DNA from: Metellina segmentata
Lineage: Eukaryota > Arthropoda > Arachnida > Araneae > Tetragnathidae
DNA length: 64,000 bases
Direction of reading: 5' to 3'
NCBI GenBank assembly: GCA_947359465.1
Contig: OX375876.1
Location: 119,965,444-120,029,443, forward strand
The position numbers and the translations under genes were made by a program. Shown piece after piece: positions 39,601 through 46,172 of the stretch; position 1 is the first letter of the stretch; each line of letters begins with the position of its first letter. The notes under the pieces are model-generated. The model was not told the DNA's origin, ran no database searches, and saw only the letters and a list, made by a program, of their open reading frames with translations.

Positions 39601-42600
39601 CGGTGCCACTTCAGTGCTAAATTGTGTGATCTTCAGAAATCCTGGATTTAACACTCAGTTTAGGGTACCGCATGCGCAGTACTTGCTTTTTGAGGTTGGT
39701 AGGTAGGTAGTTTATTACCGTCGCACTGGAGCTTCACAAAGGGCTATTGACGATGTTCCGGAATCTATCCTGAAGGGTAAGATCCCAGGATAACGCCGCG
39801 TAATTTTGTACCACGGTTAAATGACGAGGTCAACACTCTCTAAATTTCTATTCCGATAAAGTCAGCGCAAGGTCAATAAGTATTTATAAAATGCTTTGTT
39901 CAATGTTTTATTGAATGCTATATCGCTCATTTGTACTTTTGAAGTATTAAATGCTTCGTGATCAGCCTGTTTCGTGACAATAACAAATTAAGCGTGGTAC
40001 ACTGGTTTCGAAAGGAATGATGTATTCTTCGTTGAAAATGTATTCATAAGATGAGACTGATGTTATATACTTTCAAAATCGCTAGGAATATGTCGCAATA
40101 TTGTTGATTCTTAAACGCGCAGCTGCGTTGAACCCGACATTAGATACAAATCCTTGTAACATGTGCGTATACATATAAGATGAGTAATCTATATAAATAA
40201 GAATGGAGTGTTTGTTTGTACATTCAATATTTTCGACCCATTTCAAGTTTGTAATCCGTTTTGGACACTTCTTATGCCAAATCCGCCTCTTTCCCGTTTG
40301 GTGTCTGTCTTGGTCTGTCCATCTGTCTGCATGTATGTATGTATGTATGTGCCCTATACACGTCCACAAGGTTTAATATATTTTCATGGAAATTTATATG
40401 CAGTGAGTACTTATCTTCATTTAGTGAGTAGAATTGTTTGTGAAAGTCTGTCTGTCCGTCTTTCCGTTCTACGTTCTATTTTGTGCTTGTGTGTTTGTGC
40501 AAGTATCACGTGACTTTTATTCCAGATATTTGATTGCAATTTGTTTTATTTTATACTGTATTTAATAGTTTAGTGAATGCAATATAAAACATTTCTTTAC
40601 TTTTTTATTTAGTTGAGTTTCATGCTGAAACAAATTAGTAAGTATACTTAAATCAACTAGAATTTGGTAGCTTTGGAAAAATTGGAATGTATATTGAGTA
40701 TTACGATTACTTCGATTGCTTTACCAGTACTGCTAAAAAAGTAATTATTCTTCAAAAAAAATTTTGTATGGAATTTTAGCTGTGATATTTTATTTATTTC
40801 GAGTCTTATTTTTGTTCTTTGTGCAATGAAAACAATTTCCGAATATTTGGGACAGACGATATTTTTCAACGAACGGGAATGAACAAGATCGAGCGATCAG
40901 TGATATTTTCTGTTTCTTTCGCTCTGAAATAATTTCACATTTCTAAATTTTGTGCACATTAAGTTGTAAGTTGTGGCAACTATGCGAGACCAAGACATAA
41001 AAATGAATCTTAAATTAATATCTTTAGAACAATTTTTTCCGACATCTTTTATTTTGTTTCATTTTGCTGTTTTCTGTTTTAAATATTTATTATTTTAATA
41101 AATGTGTTTTTCTTCTCATCACACGCAACACCACCACAAAGTATTGAACTTAAAAATGGCAGGTAAGTCAAAATAAATTTTCAGTAAATTTTAAGTGTAG
41201 TTATGCCATTAATGAAAGTATAATGCCGTTATTGAAAGAATAATGCCGTTATTGAAAGAATAATGCCGTTATTGAAAGAATAATGCCGTTATTGAAAGAA
41301 TAATGCCGTTATTGAAAGAATAATTATGGTTAAAAAATTCGAACGAGAACTTTTCAAACATTAAAAATTTCGCTGGCATAATGACAGGAGAAGACTGCAA
41401 ATTTTCACAGTGTCACATACCGGATGCAAGAGTGCCACAAGTAAAAAAATATTGTTTTGTTGACTATGAGTGCGACAGCACTCACCGTAAATCGTCATTT
41501 TTATTAATTGAGTTGAACATGAAAAGAACTTGAGAAAGGGAATTCAAAATCGTCTTTTGTAGTGGTAACCTTATTGTCATCTTTCGTCATTTTGTAGCTT
41601 TGTCATACTGCAAGGGTGCGATGTATGTGAAATGTATTACAGGAATGGATATCCATGTGTAAGATTTGTGTTCAAAGTAAGTTGTAGAAATTATAAAGAT
41701 GGCGAAAAGTATTAAAATAAATTTTTGTTCAACAAAAAACGTAAGTCATTATATATTTTGATTATCTCTTCAATTTAGAGTAAACCAATTCAAACCGAGT
41801 AGGGTAGGGTATTTTGCTATTTTAAGATAAGAATGGGATATAAAATTTTAATTTGCTTTATTATGTACACAAGAAAAATGACATTGTATGTTACTTTACT
41901 TTGCACCTTCACACTATATTGATGCGCATATAAGTGATTGGATTAAATGGATTTGCCAAGGATTAAGTGTTATTCTTCCTGACTAAACTAAATTCCAATT
42001 TGGAATTAAGCAAGAAATGGAATGAAGTCGAATTTCTACGAAAATTCAAACCATAATTATAAAGGTTTACATGCCGCCCAGCCAGTATGGTGGTTTTGAT
42101 CCTCGGTTGTCACCGAGTGGGCCCGGGTTCGAATCCAGGATAAGGCATGGATGTAAAACCTGGGAAAGAAGTCGGACTTTCGCCTGGAATGGATTCCCGT
42201 CTTGAAAGGAAAGCAGCGCACACCTTCTGTTCTTTGCTGGGATCATCGTTTGTTATAATAAAAATATTCTTCTTCTGTATTGTCTTGAATGTTTCTGTTC
42301 ACCACTTGCTTTCATATGCATCCCAGAAGAACATACGACAACAACAACAACAAAGGTTTATATAATACTATGTAAAAATGACGAGTAATAAAAGTGCAAT
42401 GTAAAGATTTTCTTAAAAATCTTTACATAGAACATTTTTCAAACCCGAATTGAAATGGTGTTATTAAATCTATCCTGTATGAATTTATTAAAACCAAAAT
42501 TTTGAGAAACTGATGCTCAATGAATCTGTCGTTGCTTCATAAGTCCTTACTTTGGCATGTCATGGCAATCTGAAGAATGGGGTGCTGCCAATTCATTTGT

Positions 42601-45600
42601 TGACCCCATCGCCACACTGTCGTCTGAACAGGCTAATACTGATGTATTGTACTCGGTTTTTCCTTTGATTCACTACTGTTGCTATTAGTCCGATGCGATA
42701 CTTCAGTGTGATGTTAATTTATCTACCCTCCTATCACCCTCAAAATTTTAAATAAATTCTACCTGGCAAAGTATTTGGCCAGTTTGGAATACGTGGTCTC
42801 TTTTAAATGGAATTATTGAACACACATATAATCCAACTACTGAGCTAGAACTTAATGATTCGTTTATAAATCGTCGTTCAGTAATGGACACACAACGAAA
42901 GGTTTGTACTGACATAGAAGATAAGTACATCCAAAAGGATTAATACAACCTGCACCACCTCATAGGTTTGCTAGCGCAGTAAGCAAGCCTATTGAACCGC
43001 GATGGCCTCATCTGTCTTAGATCCTGACGACGTAAGAAATATAAACAACATTACATGATCGAGATAAGAGAAGGTATTAGCCAATCACAGTGTGCTAATC
43101 GCTTTAATTGATGGATTGTGAATACTGTTCTGAGAAAATCCGTAGTTTTACCCCGGCCCTCCTATTTGCTGATCCATGGATTAATACAACCTGTAAATGC
43201 GACCGTAATTATGTTACGGTCGAACTGTAAAATTAGACTAAGTATTCTTTCTTGGTCTAATTCTTCACATACTTGGTCTTTTCTTCACATACTTTCTGTC
43301 TTCTGTTTTCGCACCTTAGAACTGGAAAGAGTCCCTACAGGATGAACCTCTGGCACATCCTGGAGGGACTCTTGTGGATACATTATGCCTAATTTTGCGT
43401 TCCATACCTTATTTAAGTTTGCATAAAAAGCTTTGAAACACATTGTATCTTAGTTTGAGTAAATTTAATTTATTCACAAAGAAATTAATAACGTCACAAT
43501 CAGTCAAGAGTTTCAGATTAATATCACAGAAATAGGAAAGGTAAACTTACGAAGCATCTGTAAGCATTGTCATCGGTAAAAGGCATATTATGATGTTTCT
43601 CGTTCGACATTTTCCCAACTAAATAATGCGCAGAACCTTCTTTCCACACTGCAAGACAGCTCAGCTCTTCAACTACAACAATGTCAAATTCAAAAGTAAT
43701 ACATTTCAACCTAAGTCTACATTACAACAAAATCCAATTGACTTGAATAATACGCATTCAGTTTTTGAAACACAGTTACAACATACCGTTTAAAAATATG
43801 TAGCCCCTCTTTGCATTCAAAATAACAAAATAAAGCATGTTATATGTTAGACTTTCCAATATTATGCTTTTAATATTTCCAAAAGCATATTCAGCACACT
43901 GAAATTACTATAATAAAATTACAAAATACTTTTGATTTGTGATTATTTTGTGAGTATATGGTTGACGATTATCAACCTGAATTTCTTAAACTGCAAGATA
44001 TACCATATATCATACAACTATTGAATTTGAAGACCAAAATTAATTATTGAATTTAAAGTCCAAAAATATGCACTCAACAATCTATAAGAGTATCGTCATC
44101 TGAATGCAAAAGCTTGGTCTTTATTTTTTTTTGTATTTGATACAAAAAAGGATAAACAGTTTTCCTACAACCCCAGTCTGATATACGAATGTCTACATGT
44201 TCAAATGGTTAATAGATATAGGTTGCGTGTCCAAAAACGTAACTAAAGATGGCATTAAAAATTATGTATAATCAATATTTAAGTATAGCCCAAAATACCA
44301 TATTTTTTGTTTATTTAACTATTTTTTGCATTCAGGTGATTATATGTTATATATTCTAACACAATAATCTACTCGGAGAAAAGAATAATGAATAAAAACA
44401 AATTTATACAAATATTTCTATCTTAGGATCCAGTAAACATTTTATAACGTTAGTTTAACCAAATTGGTAAAATAACAAATTACAACATACGTTTCACCCA
44501 CTTTGTAAATTGATTGGAAACTTCAGCGTTTTAGATACTATGGAATATTTAGTACTAAATATGATGAAAATTGTACATTACGGATGATGCAATGATTATA
44601 TAAATATCTATTTTTAAGTTGTATTAAATTTTAGCAACTAGTCAGGGTATTTTGAAACTAACCAGAACATAAATAACTTTATTCACAATGAAAACCACAT
44701 TCAACAACAGAAATTGAATATACGTTCACGCAATGTTATTAAATCAGATTTAAAAGGTTCAAACACGTTTTATATTTTTTGTGAACAAAATGAATATTTA
44801 AAAATTTGCGTGTATTAATTACGGTGTTCGTTTTCACGCAGTTCTGCCTCCATATAGGAAAAATATGCATTTTAATGATACGATATATTCTGTTTTGCAT
44901 ATATTTATTTAATCTCTTTGACATCTCTCTGAAATACTAAATGCGATACGATTTTACAATCCCACGCAAATAAACGTGCTAGGGGGCTTGTTTCATTTAA
45001 GGGAAATAAATATACACAAGTACATATTTACGTATTGGGTTGGCACGCAAGATCCTCCTGTATTTCAGAACGAATTTATAGAAAAACAATAAAAAATCGT
45101 GTGCTTTTTTTCACATTAAAATATTTATAATGTTTAACATTTGATAATCTTTCAGTGCTAAATTTGCGTTTGTTATTCAAAATGTTATAGAGGTCTGGAC
45201 ACACTTATTTTACACACATTCGCACTTATTTAACACACTGTCCAAGCTTGTTCTTCAGAACAAGATTTGACATTTTTAACTTGTGGCACATTATATTAGG
45301 GAGCCTTTATTTTAACACTAATTTATTAAACTGTTTTGATGCTACATATTTTAGTGGCTGCTAATTGATTATGTTATACACCTAGGTTTTTAAAATTCGA
45401 TTTAAAATACAGTACAAAGTACCAAACCCGGACGTCCAAAATACGAAATTGTTCAAAATCCGGACGTTTTGCTAACCGGCGTTTTTTGTTTTTCGTACGT
45501 TTTGACATTTTTCCAACAATTTTTAAAGAACATGAAGTTAAATCTGGACTTAAAGGATGAAACAACGCAAAATAACGGACATGTTGAGAGCAAATACCAC

Positions 45601-46172
45601 GCAGAAAAATTAGAAGATTTGCAAGCAAAATTTGTTGTATAGTATAAAACAGAATTTTTTTCCTTTTTTAAAAAACTATTCCTATTTATATACCTGCTAT
45701 TTTATTATTGCAAACCCAAAATTCGCCCGAGTGGGGTTAGATTAAAGTTGTTTGACAAAAAAATGCAAATAATCCGAAATGGCTGAGGTCCGGTGGTTTC
45801 CGGATTTTGTTCATTGTACTGCAACTTGATTTGAATTGACTTTTGTGCTTGTGTGAAACCAACTTAGCTACAGTTTTTTTCTAAATTAATGCATTTTGAC
45901 TATGCATTTTATGGTAGAGTACCACAGCCAGCTATTGTCTTAGCGCCATAAAAGCCACTCAATTCAACAACAGGTAAGAAACATGACCTTATATTACTCA
46001 CCTGAGCTTTCTGTGCCAAGTACATCAGCACATGCTTGAAATCTGAATAGCAACCGAGAGTCATCCGTGCAGGAATCTATGGTTGACAAAGGATAAAGGC
46101 ATTCACCGTGACCTCTACTGTATGTAAAGGTGAAGGGGCCTCGTAGCTGGCAGGGCACTGGTTTGGCATCGA
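13014..46172 (-). CDS. Ten-exon gene (5' partial): secreted/surface cysteine-rich protein of the insect DUF7042/7043/7045 family
   Basis: Exons in transcription order are 46172-46002, 43672-43551, 37930-37816, 36298-36079, 35479-35415, 32457-32374, 30230-30039, 19584-19499, 17594-17483 and 13126-13014. All nine introns are GT-AG and phases match at each junction, giving 425 residues and a stop. About 20 cysteines are present, with N-glycosylation sequons NKS, NTS (twice), NFT, NIS and NSS. Residues ~406-424 are hydrophobic after a Ser/Pro-rich stretch, suggesting a GPI signal or C-terminal membrane anchor (inference). Family hallmarks recalled from insect proteins include GPFTFTY, SRLLFRFQAC, TESS-VEEL-CLA-WKEG, YLVGK, ATC-GL-SP-EGSRTM, HGDWEENG-YL and VEPGVTG. 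The family label is from memory; the molecular function is not known to me. Signal peptide and N-terminal domain are missing from the window. Confidence 0.93.
13127..17482. other. Intron 9 of the host gene (4.36 kb)
   Basis: AT-rich, without transposase or exon signals, apart from the palindromic repeat near 14085-14228. Its ends are the verified GT donor of exon I and AG acceptor of exon J. Confidence 0.85.
14085..14228. repeat. Interspersed GATATC-palindrome repeat, copy 1
   Basis: Contains ATCTGATCAATTTTGCTAAT, GATGACGAGATCA and TTGTCAGTTTTCTTCT in the same order as 18015-18207 and 52318-52514, ending AACCACC. All are dotted with half or whole GACGAGATATCTCGTC palindromes. Confidence 0.75.
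17483..17594 (-). CDS. Exon I
   Basis: The acceptor is TTTTTAG and the donor GTAAGA. It starts in phase 0 and ends in phase 1. Residues 352-388 include GIHDTCRRTVEPGVTG and NFTFNISSA, with two overlapping-range sequons (NFT, NIS). The TVEPGVTG block is a strong family marker close to the end of the ectodomain. Confidence 0.92.
18015..18207. repeat. Interspersed GATATC-palindrome repeat, copy 2
   Basis: Shows the same block order as the copies at 14085 and 52318: ATATCTCGTC, a GTCAATTTGCTTGTGA-like phrase, AACGAGATCAGAACTGATCC, GACAAGATATCTCGTTC, ACTAATGACGACGTATCTCG, and a terminal AACCACC. A further set of the palindromes lies at 18295-18422 next to a duplicated GTATGTAACCACTATGGCTT. Confidence 0.8.
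19499..19584 (-). CDS. Exon H (DUF7045-like region begins)
   Basis: Acceptor TTTCCACAG, donor GTAAGT. It completes a Ser codon with exon G and ends in phase 0. Residues 324-351 read FHCHGDWEENGRSYLVTG followed by a basic stretch ending KYCF, the family C-H-G-x-W-E-E-N-G-x-x-Y-L block. Another frame is also open across this exon but joins exon I with a stop, so it was discarded. Confidence 0.92.
19921..20378 (+). mobile_element. Non-autonomous Helitron-like element
   Basis: It starts TCTCTACTATTATAAAATGA after an A. The 3' part has GAGCGTGAGCGAGCAG, a short GGT-CAC-ACC hairpin and CTAA, aligning with the hairpin end of the element at 21499. The base after CTAA is C rather than the expected T, so the 3' boundary is approximate. 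It is 458 bp with no coding capacity and sits in a region of the ~300-bp repeat. Confidence 0.6.
21499..23053 (-). mobile_element. Helitron-like element with terminal hairpin and CTAG end
   Basis: On the minus strand it starts A|TCTCTCTATATAAA and ends with GGGGGCGGAGCCCCC hairpin, CTAG|T. These are the 5'-TC, 3'-hairpin-CTRR and A^T insertion hallmarks of Helitrons. No Rep/helicase coding is visible, so it is non-autonomous (1555 bp). Internal palindromes GGGATTGCTACGCAATCCC and TGGTTTGCTTCGCAAACCA lie near the 3' end. It contains a ~187-bp triplicated segment and a second, related 3'-end-like module. Confidence 0.8.
22136..22645. repeat. Three ~187-bp tandem units inside the Helitron
   Basis: TGTGTGACCAACTTTTGATT-type starts occur at ~22140, 22329 and 22515, each followed by TATTTATTAACCAAT-like and GAGTACATTCTGAGGTAT-like phrases. 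Units differ by scattered substitutions. Confidence 0.85.
24321..24712. repeat. 18-bp minisatellite
   Basis: The unit is CAATACAACTATCAACAT, with about 20 copies and variants such as CATAAATACAACTATCAA. It generates spurious plus-strand ORFs rich in Ser/Thr/Gln or Tyr/Asn. Confidence 0.96.
24885..26664 (+). mobile_element. Mariner-like element with long (~140-bp) terminal inverted repeats
   Basis: Left arm 24885-25020 and right arm 26530-26664 are inverted copies sharing TCAAAAAGCTGTA, GAATGACCTGAAATTT, CTGAATATACTCGAAGA and GATGGCGCTT-AAGCG. Together they bracket a decayed IS630-Tc1-mariner transposase. Exact termini and target duplication are not resolved. Confidence 0.85.
25128..26222 (+). 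pseudogene. Mariner/IS630-type transposase pseudogene
   Basis: Readable pieces in several frames include MIKKFEDTGSFEVKSGRKP, YPYKITHVQGLLPADLPVR, LNILWTDGDHFHLQGHVSTQ, TPSFIVGPFFFIGRAGPVTC, VAPPHTSKPVKQLLKRHIGN and DLNPCDFWLWGYLKNVVFSG. The order is helix-turn-helix, catalytic WTD, then the PCDFWLWGYLK block, as in insect mariner-type elements. Multiple stops and frameshifts break it, so the one open stretch at 25269-25535 is not a separate gene. Confidence 0.9.
26665..28950. other. Intronic sequence, nothing firmly recognised
   Basis: 27600-28850 is less AT-rich than its surroundings and has modest ORFs on both strands (e.g. minus 27866-27642, plus 28652-28840), but none matches a family I know or has convincing splice sites. 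It may be an old transposon. Confidence 0.4.
28955..29880. repeat. GATATC-palindrome tandem repeats flanking a hAT-like insertion
   Basis: GACGAGATATCTCGTCAT occurs at 28993-29010. ~110-bp units with GGTTTTGAAGTCGTTTC and GACGATATATCGTCATTGG lie at ~29660-29880. The element at 29022-29653 has split this run: left flank and right flank rejoin into the unit phrase seen at ~29760-29790. Confidence 0.7.
29022..29653. mobile_element. hAT-like non-autonomous element rich in ATCGAT
   Basis: Ends TAGTAATGCGACATCGAT and inverted ATCGATGTCGCATCCCTA form TIRs. Flanking 8-mers TAAGTAAC and ATAGTAAC match at six of eight positions. The interior is packed with AACATCGATGTT palindromes and an internal ~180-bp duplication (29040-29145 versus 29220-29330). 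There is no coding capacity. Confidence 0.65.
30039..30230 (-). CDS. Exon G
   Basis: Acceptor TTTCCTGCAG, donor GTAAGT. It completes an Ala codon with exon F and ends in phase 1. Residues 260-322 include SSGCPQL, GLRVQVGK, RPELCRDS, VVGCRSNDAIEF and LTSCASFTD, with four cysteines. The exon is clearly more GC-rich than the surrounding intron. The next intron (10.45 kb) is the longest in the gene and hosts several transposons. Confidence 0.92.
30231..32373. other. Intron 6 with a degenerate ~60-bp repeat
   Basis: Phrases like AGAATCCTTTGGAACAATTC and TATCGGCCCTTT recur about five times at 31848-32110 with heavy divergence. The remainder (30231-31840) shows no supported exon or transposon. Confidence 0.6.
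32374..32457 (-). CDS. Exon F
   Basis: Acceptor ATCATGTAG, donor GTGAGT. It completes Gly with exon E and ends in phase 1. Residues 231-258 include DLARSAQEAC and NQEYVTLV, matching the family pattern of a single cysteine followed by a Y-V-T-L-V block. Two of the three frames are stopped; the open one agrees with both neighbours. Confidence 0.91.
32458..35414. other. Intron 5 of the host gene
   Basis: It contains the palindrome-rich tandem array at 33560-34660. 32750-33500 has higher GC and short ORFs on both strands with no recognised family. The rest is AT-rich and featureless. Confidence 0.7.
33560..34660. repeat. ~180-210-bp tandem array carrying GAGATATCTC palindromes
   Basis: Unit starts (AAAGTGAATGACGATCCAA-like) occur at ~33738, 33914, 34128, 34318 and 34497. 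Each continues with AAACAAATTGTCCAAATG, TTTCGATGAGATATCTCGTG, CACTATCTGGTCAATTTT and CTGGCCAGTTTCGCTTACC. Sub-duplications of the CTCG-GCACTATCTGGTCAAT segment change unit length. Confidence 0.9.
35415..35479 (-). CDS. Exon E (65-nt small exon)
   Basis: Acceptor CCTTTCACAG, donor GTAAGT. The first base completes the Cys codon split with exon D, and the last base starts a Gly codon. It encodes residues 209-230, including NGYMCMKLYHRHKHIIEIQ, equivalent to the family block G-Y-x-C-M-x-F-Y-R-R-D-x-H-V-I-E. It was found by predicting that such an exon had to exist between D and F, and its phases then fitted both neighbours. It is too short for most ORF finders. Confidence 0.92.
36079..36298 (-). 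CDS. Exon D (DUF7043-like region)
   Basis: Acceptor GATTTTACAG, donor GTAAGA. It completes a Ser codon with exon C and ends two bases into a codon. Residues 137-208 carry PSCPFPGWVTSSHKWHTLDG, two NTS sequons, KFICIEE and TFVTYSMSG. The unfinished TG is completed by C from exon E to give Cys, matching the conserved S-G-C of the family. A long AT microsatellite lies only ~50 bp upstream in the intron. Confidence 0.92.
36351..36438. repeat. (AT)n microsatellite
   Basis: About 44 AT units just upstream (in gene sense) of the exon D acceptor. Read-through ORFs encoding Tyr-Ile repeats here are artefacts. Confidence 0.99.
36605..36679. repeat. (AT)n microsatellite
   Basis: A second uninterrupted AT tract of ~37 units in the same 1.5-kb intron. 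Confidence 0.99.
37816..37930 (-). CDS. Exon C
   Basis: Acceptor TCTTTTTCAG, donor GTACGT. It begins in phase 0 and ends in phase 1. Residues 98-135 contain DATCDGLVSPWEGSRTMKL, a strongly conserved block in this family, and the start of an NKS glycosylation sequon. A second GTACGT-like donor lies 4 nt further on but would break the frame into exon D, so the first GT was chosen. Confidence 0.92.
38191..38720 (-). pseudogene. Mariner (Mos1/SETMAR-type) transposase 3' fragment
   Basis: On the minus strand the pieces VFWDHHGIFLIEFKPMGAF, DAYCETLQKLRRAIQN, a HDN-QPH catalytic-block remnant, and GKHFANDEELKDVV followed by a mariner-type C-terminus can be read across frames. The 3' end meets TA|CGAGGGTCGTTTGG at 38189, a mariner-type terminus. 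The 5' half and matching left TIR were not found, so the copy is truncated. A lysine-rich ORF at 38927-38724 lies just 5' and is not clearly part of it. Confidence 0.8.
39694..39852 (-). repeat. SINE 3' fragment with (ACCT)n tail
   Basis: In minus orientation it contains AAAATTACGCGGCGTTATCC, GGATCTTACCC and CTTTGTGAAGCTCCAGTGCG, matching the 3' half of the SINE at 52050, and ends in ACCTACCTACC. Confidence 0.7.
40188..40520 (+). mobile_element. Possible Helitron 5' fragment
   Basis: A|TCTATATAAATAAGAATGGA is similar in style to Helitron 5' ends, followed by a T/G-rich stretch with TGTCTGTCTTGGTCTGTCC and a short (GTAT)n. No hairpin-CTRR end was identified. Confidence 0.3.
41201..41320. repeat. 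20-bp tandem repeat, six copies
   Basis: TAATGCCGTTATTGAAAGAA is repeated five times almost perfectly, preceded by one diverged copy (TTATGCCATTAATGAAAGTA). Confidence 0.97.
42070..42351 (+). repeat. tRNA-derived SINE with intact target duplication
   Basis: The tRNA-like head GCCAGTATGGTGGTTTTGAT is followed by B box GGGTTCGAATCC and a body with GGCATGGATGTAAAACC, ending in (ACA)n. Perfect 9-bp AAAGGTTTA copies flank it (42061-42069 and 42352-42360). It lies in antisense orientation within intron 2 of the host gene. Confidence 0.85.
42985..43180. mobile_element. Degenerate relative of the Harbinger-like MITE
   Basis: TATAAACAACATTACATGAT, GCCAATCACAG and GTGAATACTGTTCTGAGAAA match the interior and right arm of the element at 8300-9284 in the same order. 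No intact termini. Confidence 0.55.
43551..43672 (-). CDS. Exon B
   Basis: Acceptor TTGTTGTAG, donor GTAAGT. The first two bases complete a Val codon split with exon A. Residues 57-97 read VEELSCLAVWKEGSAHYLVG then a more variable stretch ending AYRCF; the exon ends in phase 0. This continues the exon A domain. An ATG exists 5' of the acceptor in the same frame, but the splice site and family match show the real exon starts at the acceptor. Confidence 0.93.
45033..45130. mobile_element. Possible mariner terminal fragment
   Basis: TATTGGGTTGGCACGCAAG resembles the TTGGGTTGGCA start of mellifera-type mariner elements, next to a TA. No partner TIR or transposase was seen. Confidence 0.3.
46002..46172 (-). 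CDS. Exon A (first visible coding exon)
   Basis: Acceptor TTATTTCAG precedes it and donor GTGAGT follows. It begins with two bases completing a codon from an unseen upstream exon and ends in phase 1. It encodes residues 1-56 of the visible protein, including AKPVPC, GPFTFTYSRGHGEC, DSC and SRLLFRFQAC, ending GTESS. Four cysteines sit in the spacing typical of the DUF7042-type domain. The need for an upstream phase-1 exon shows the gene is incomplete here. Confidence 0.93.
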
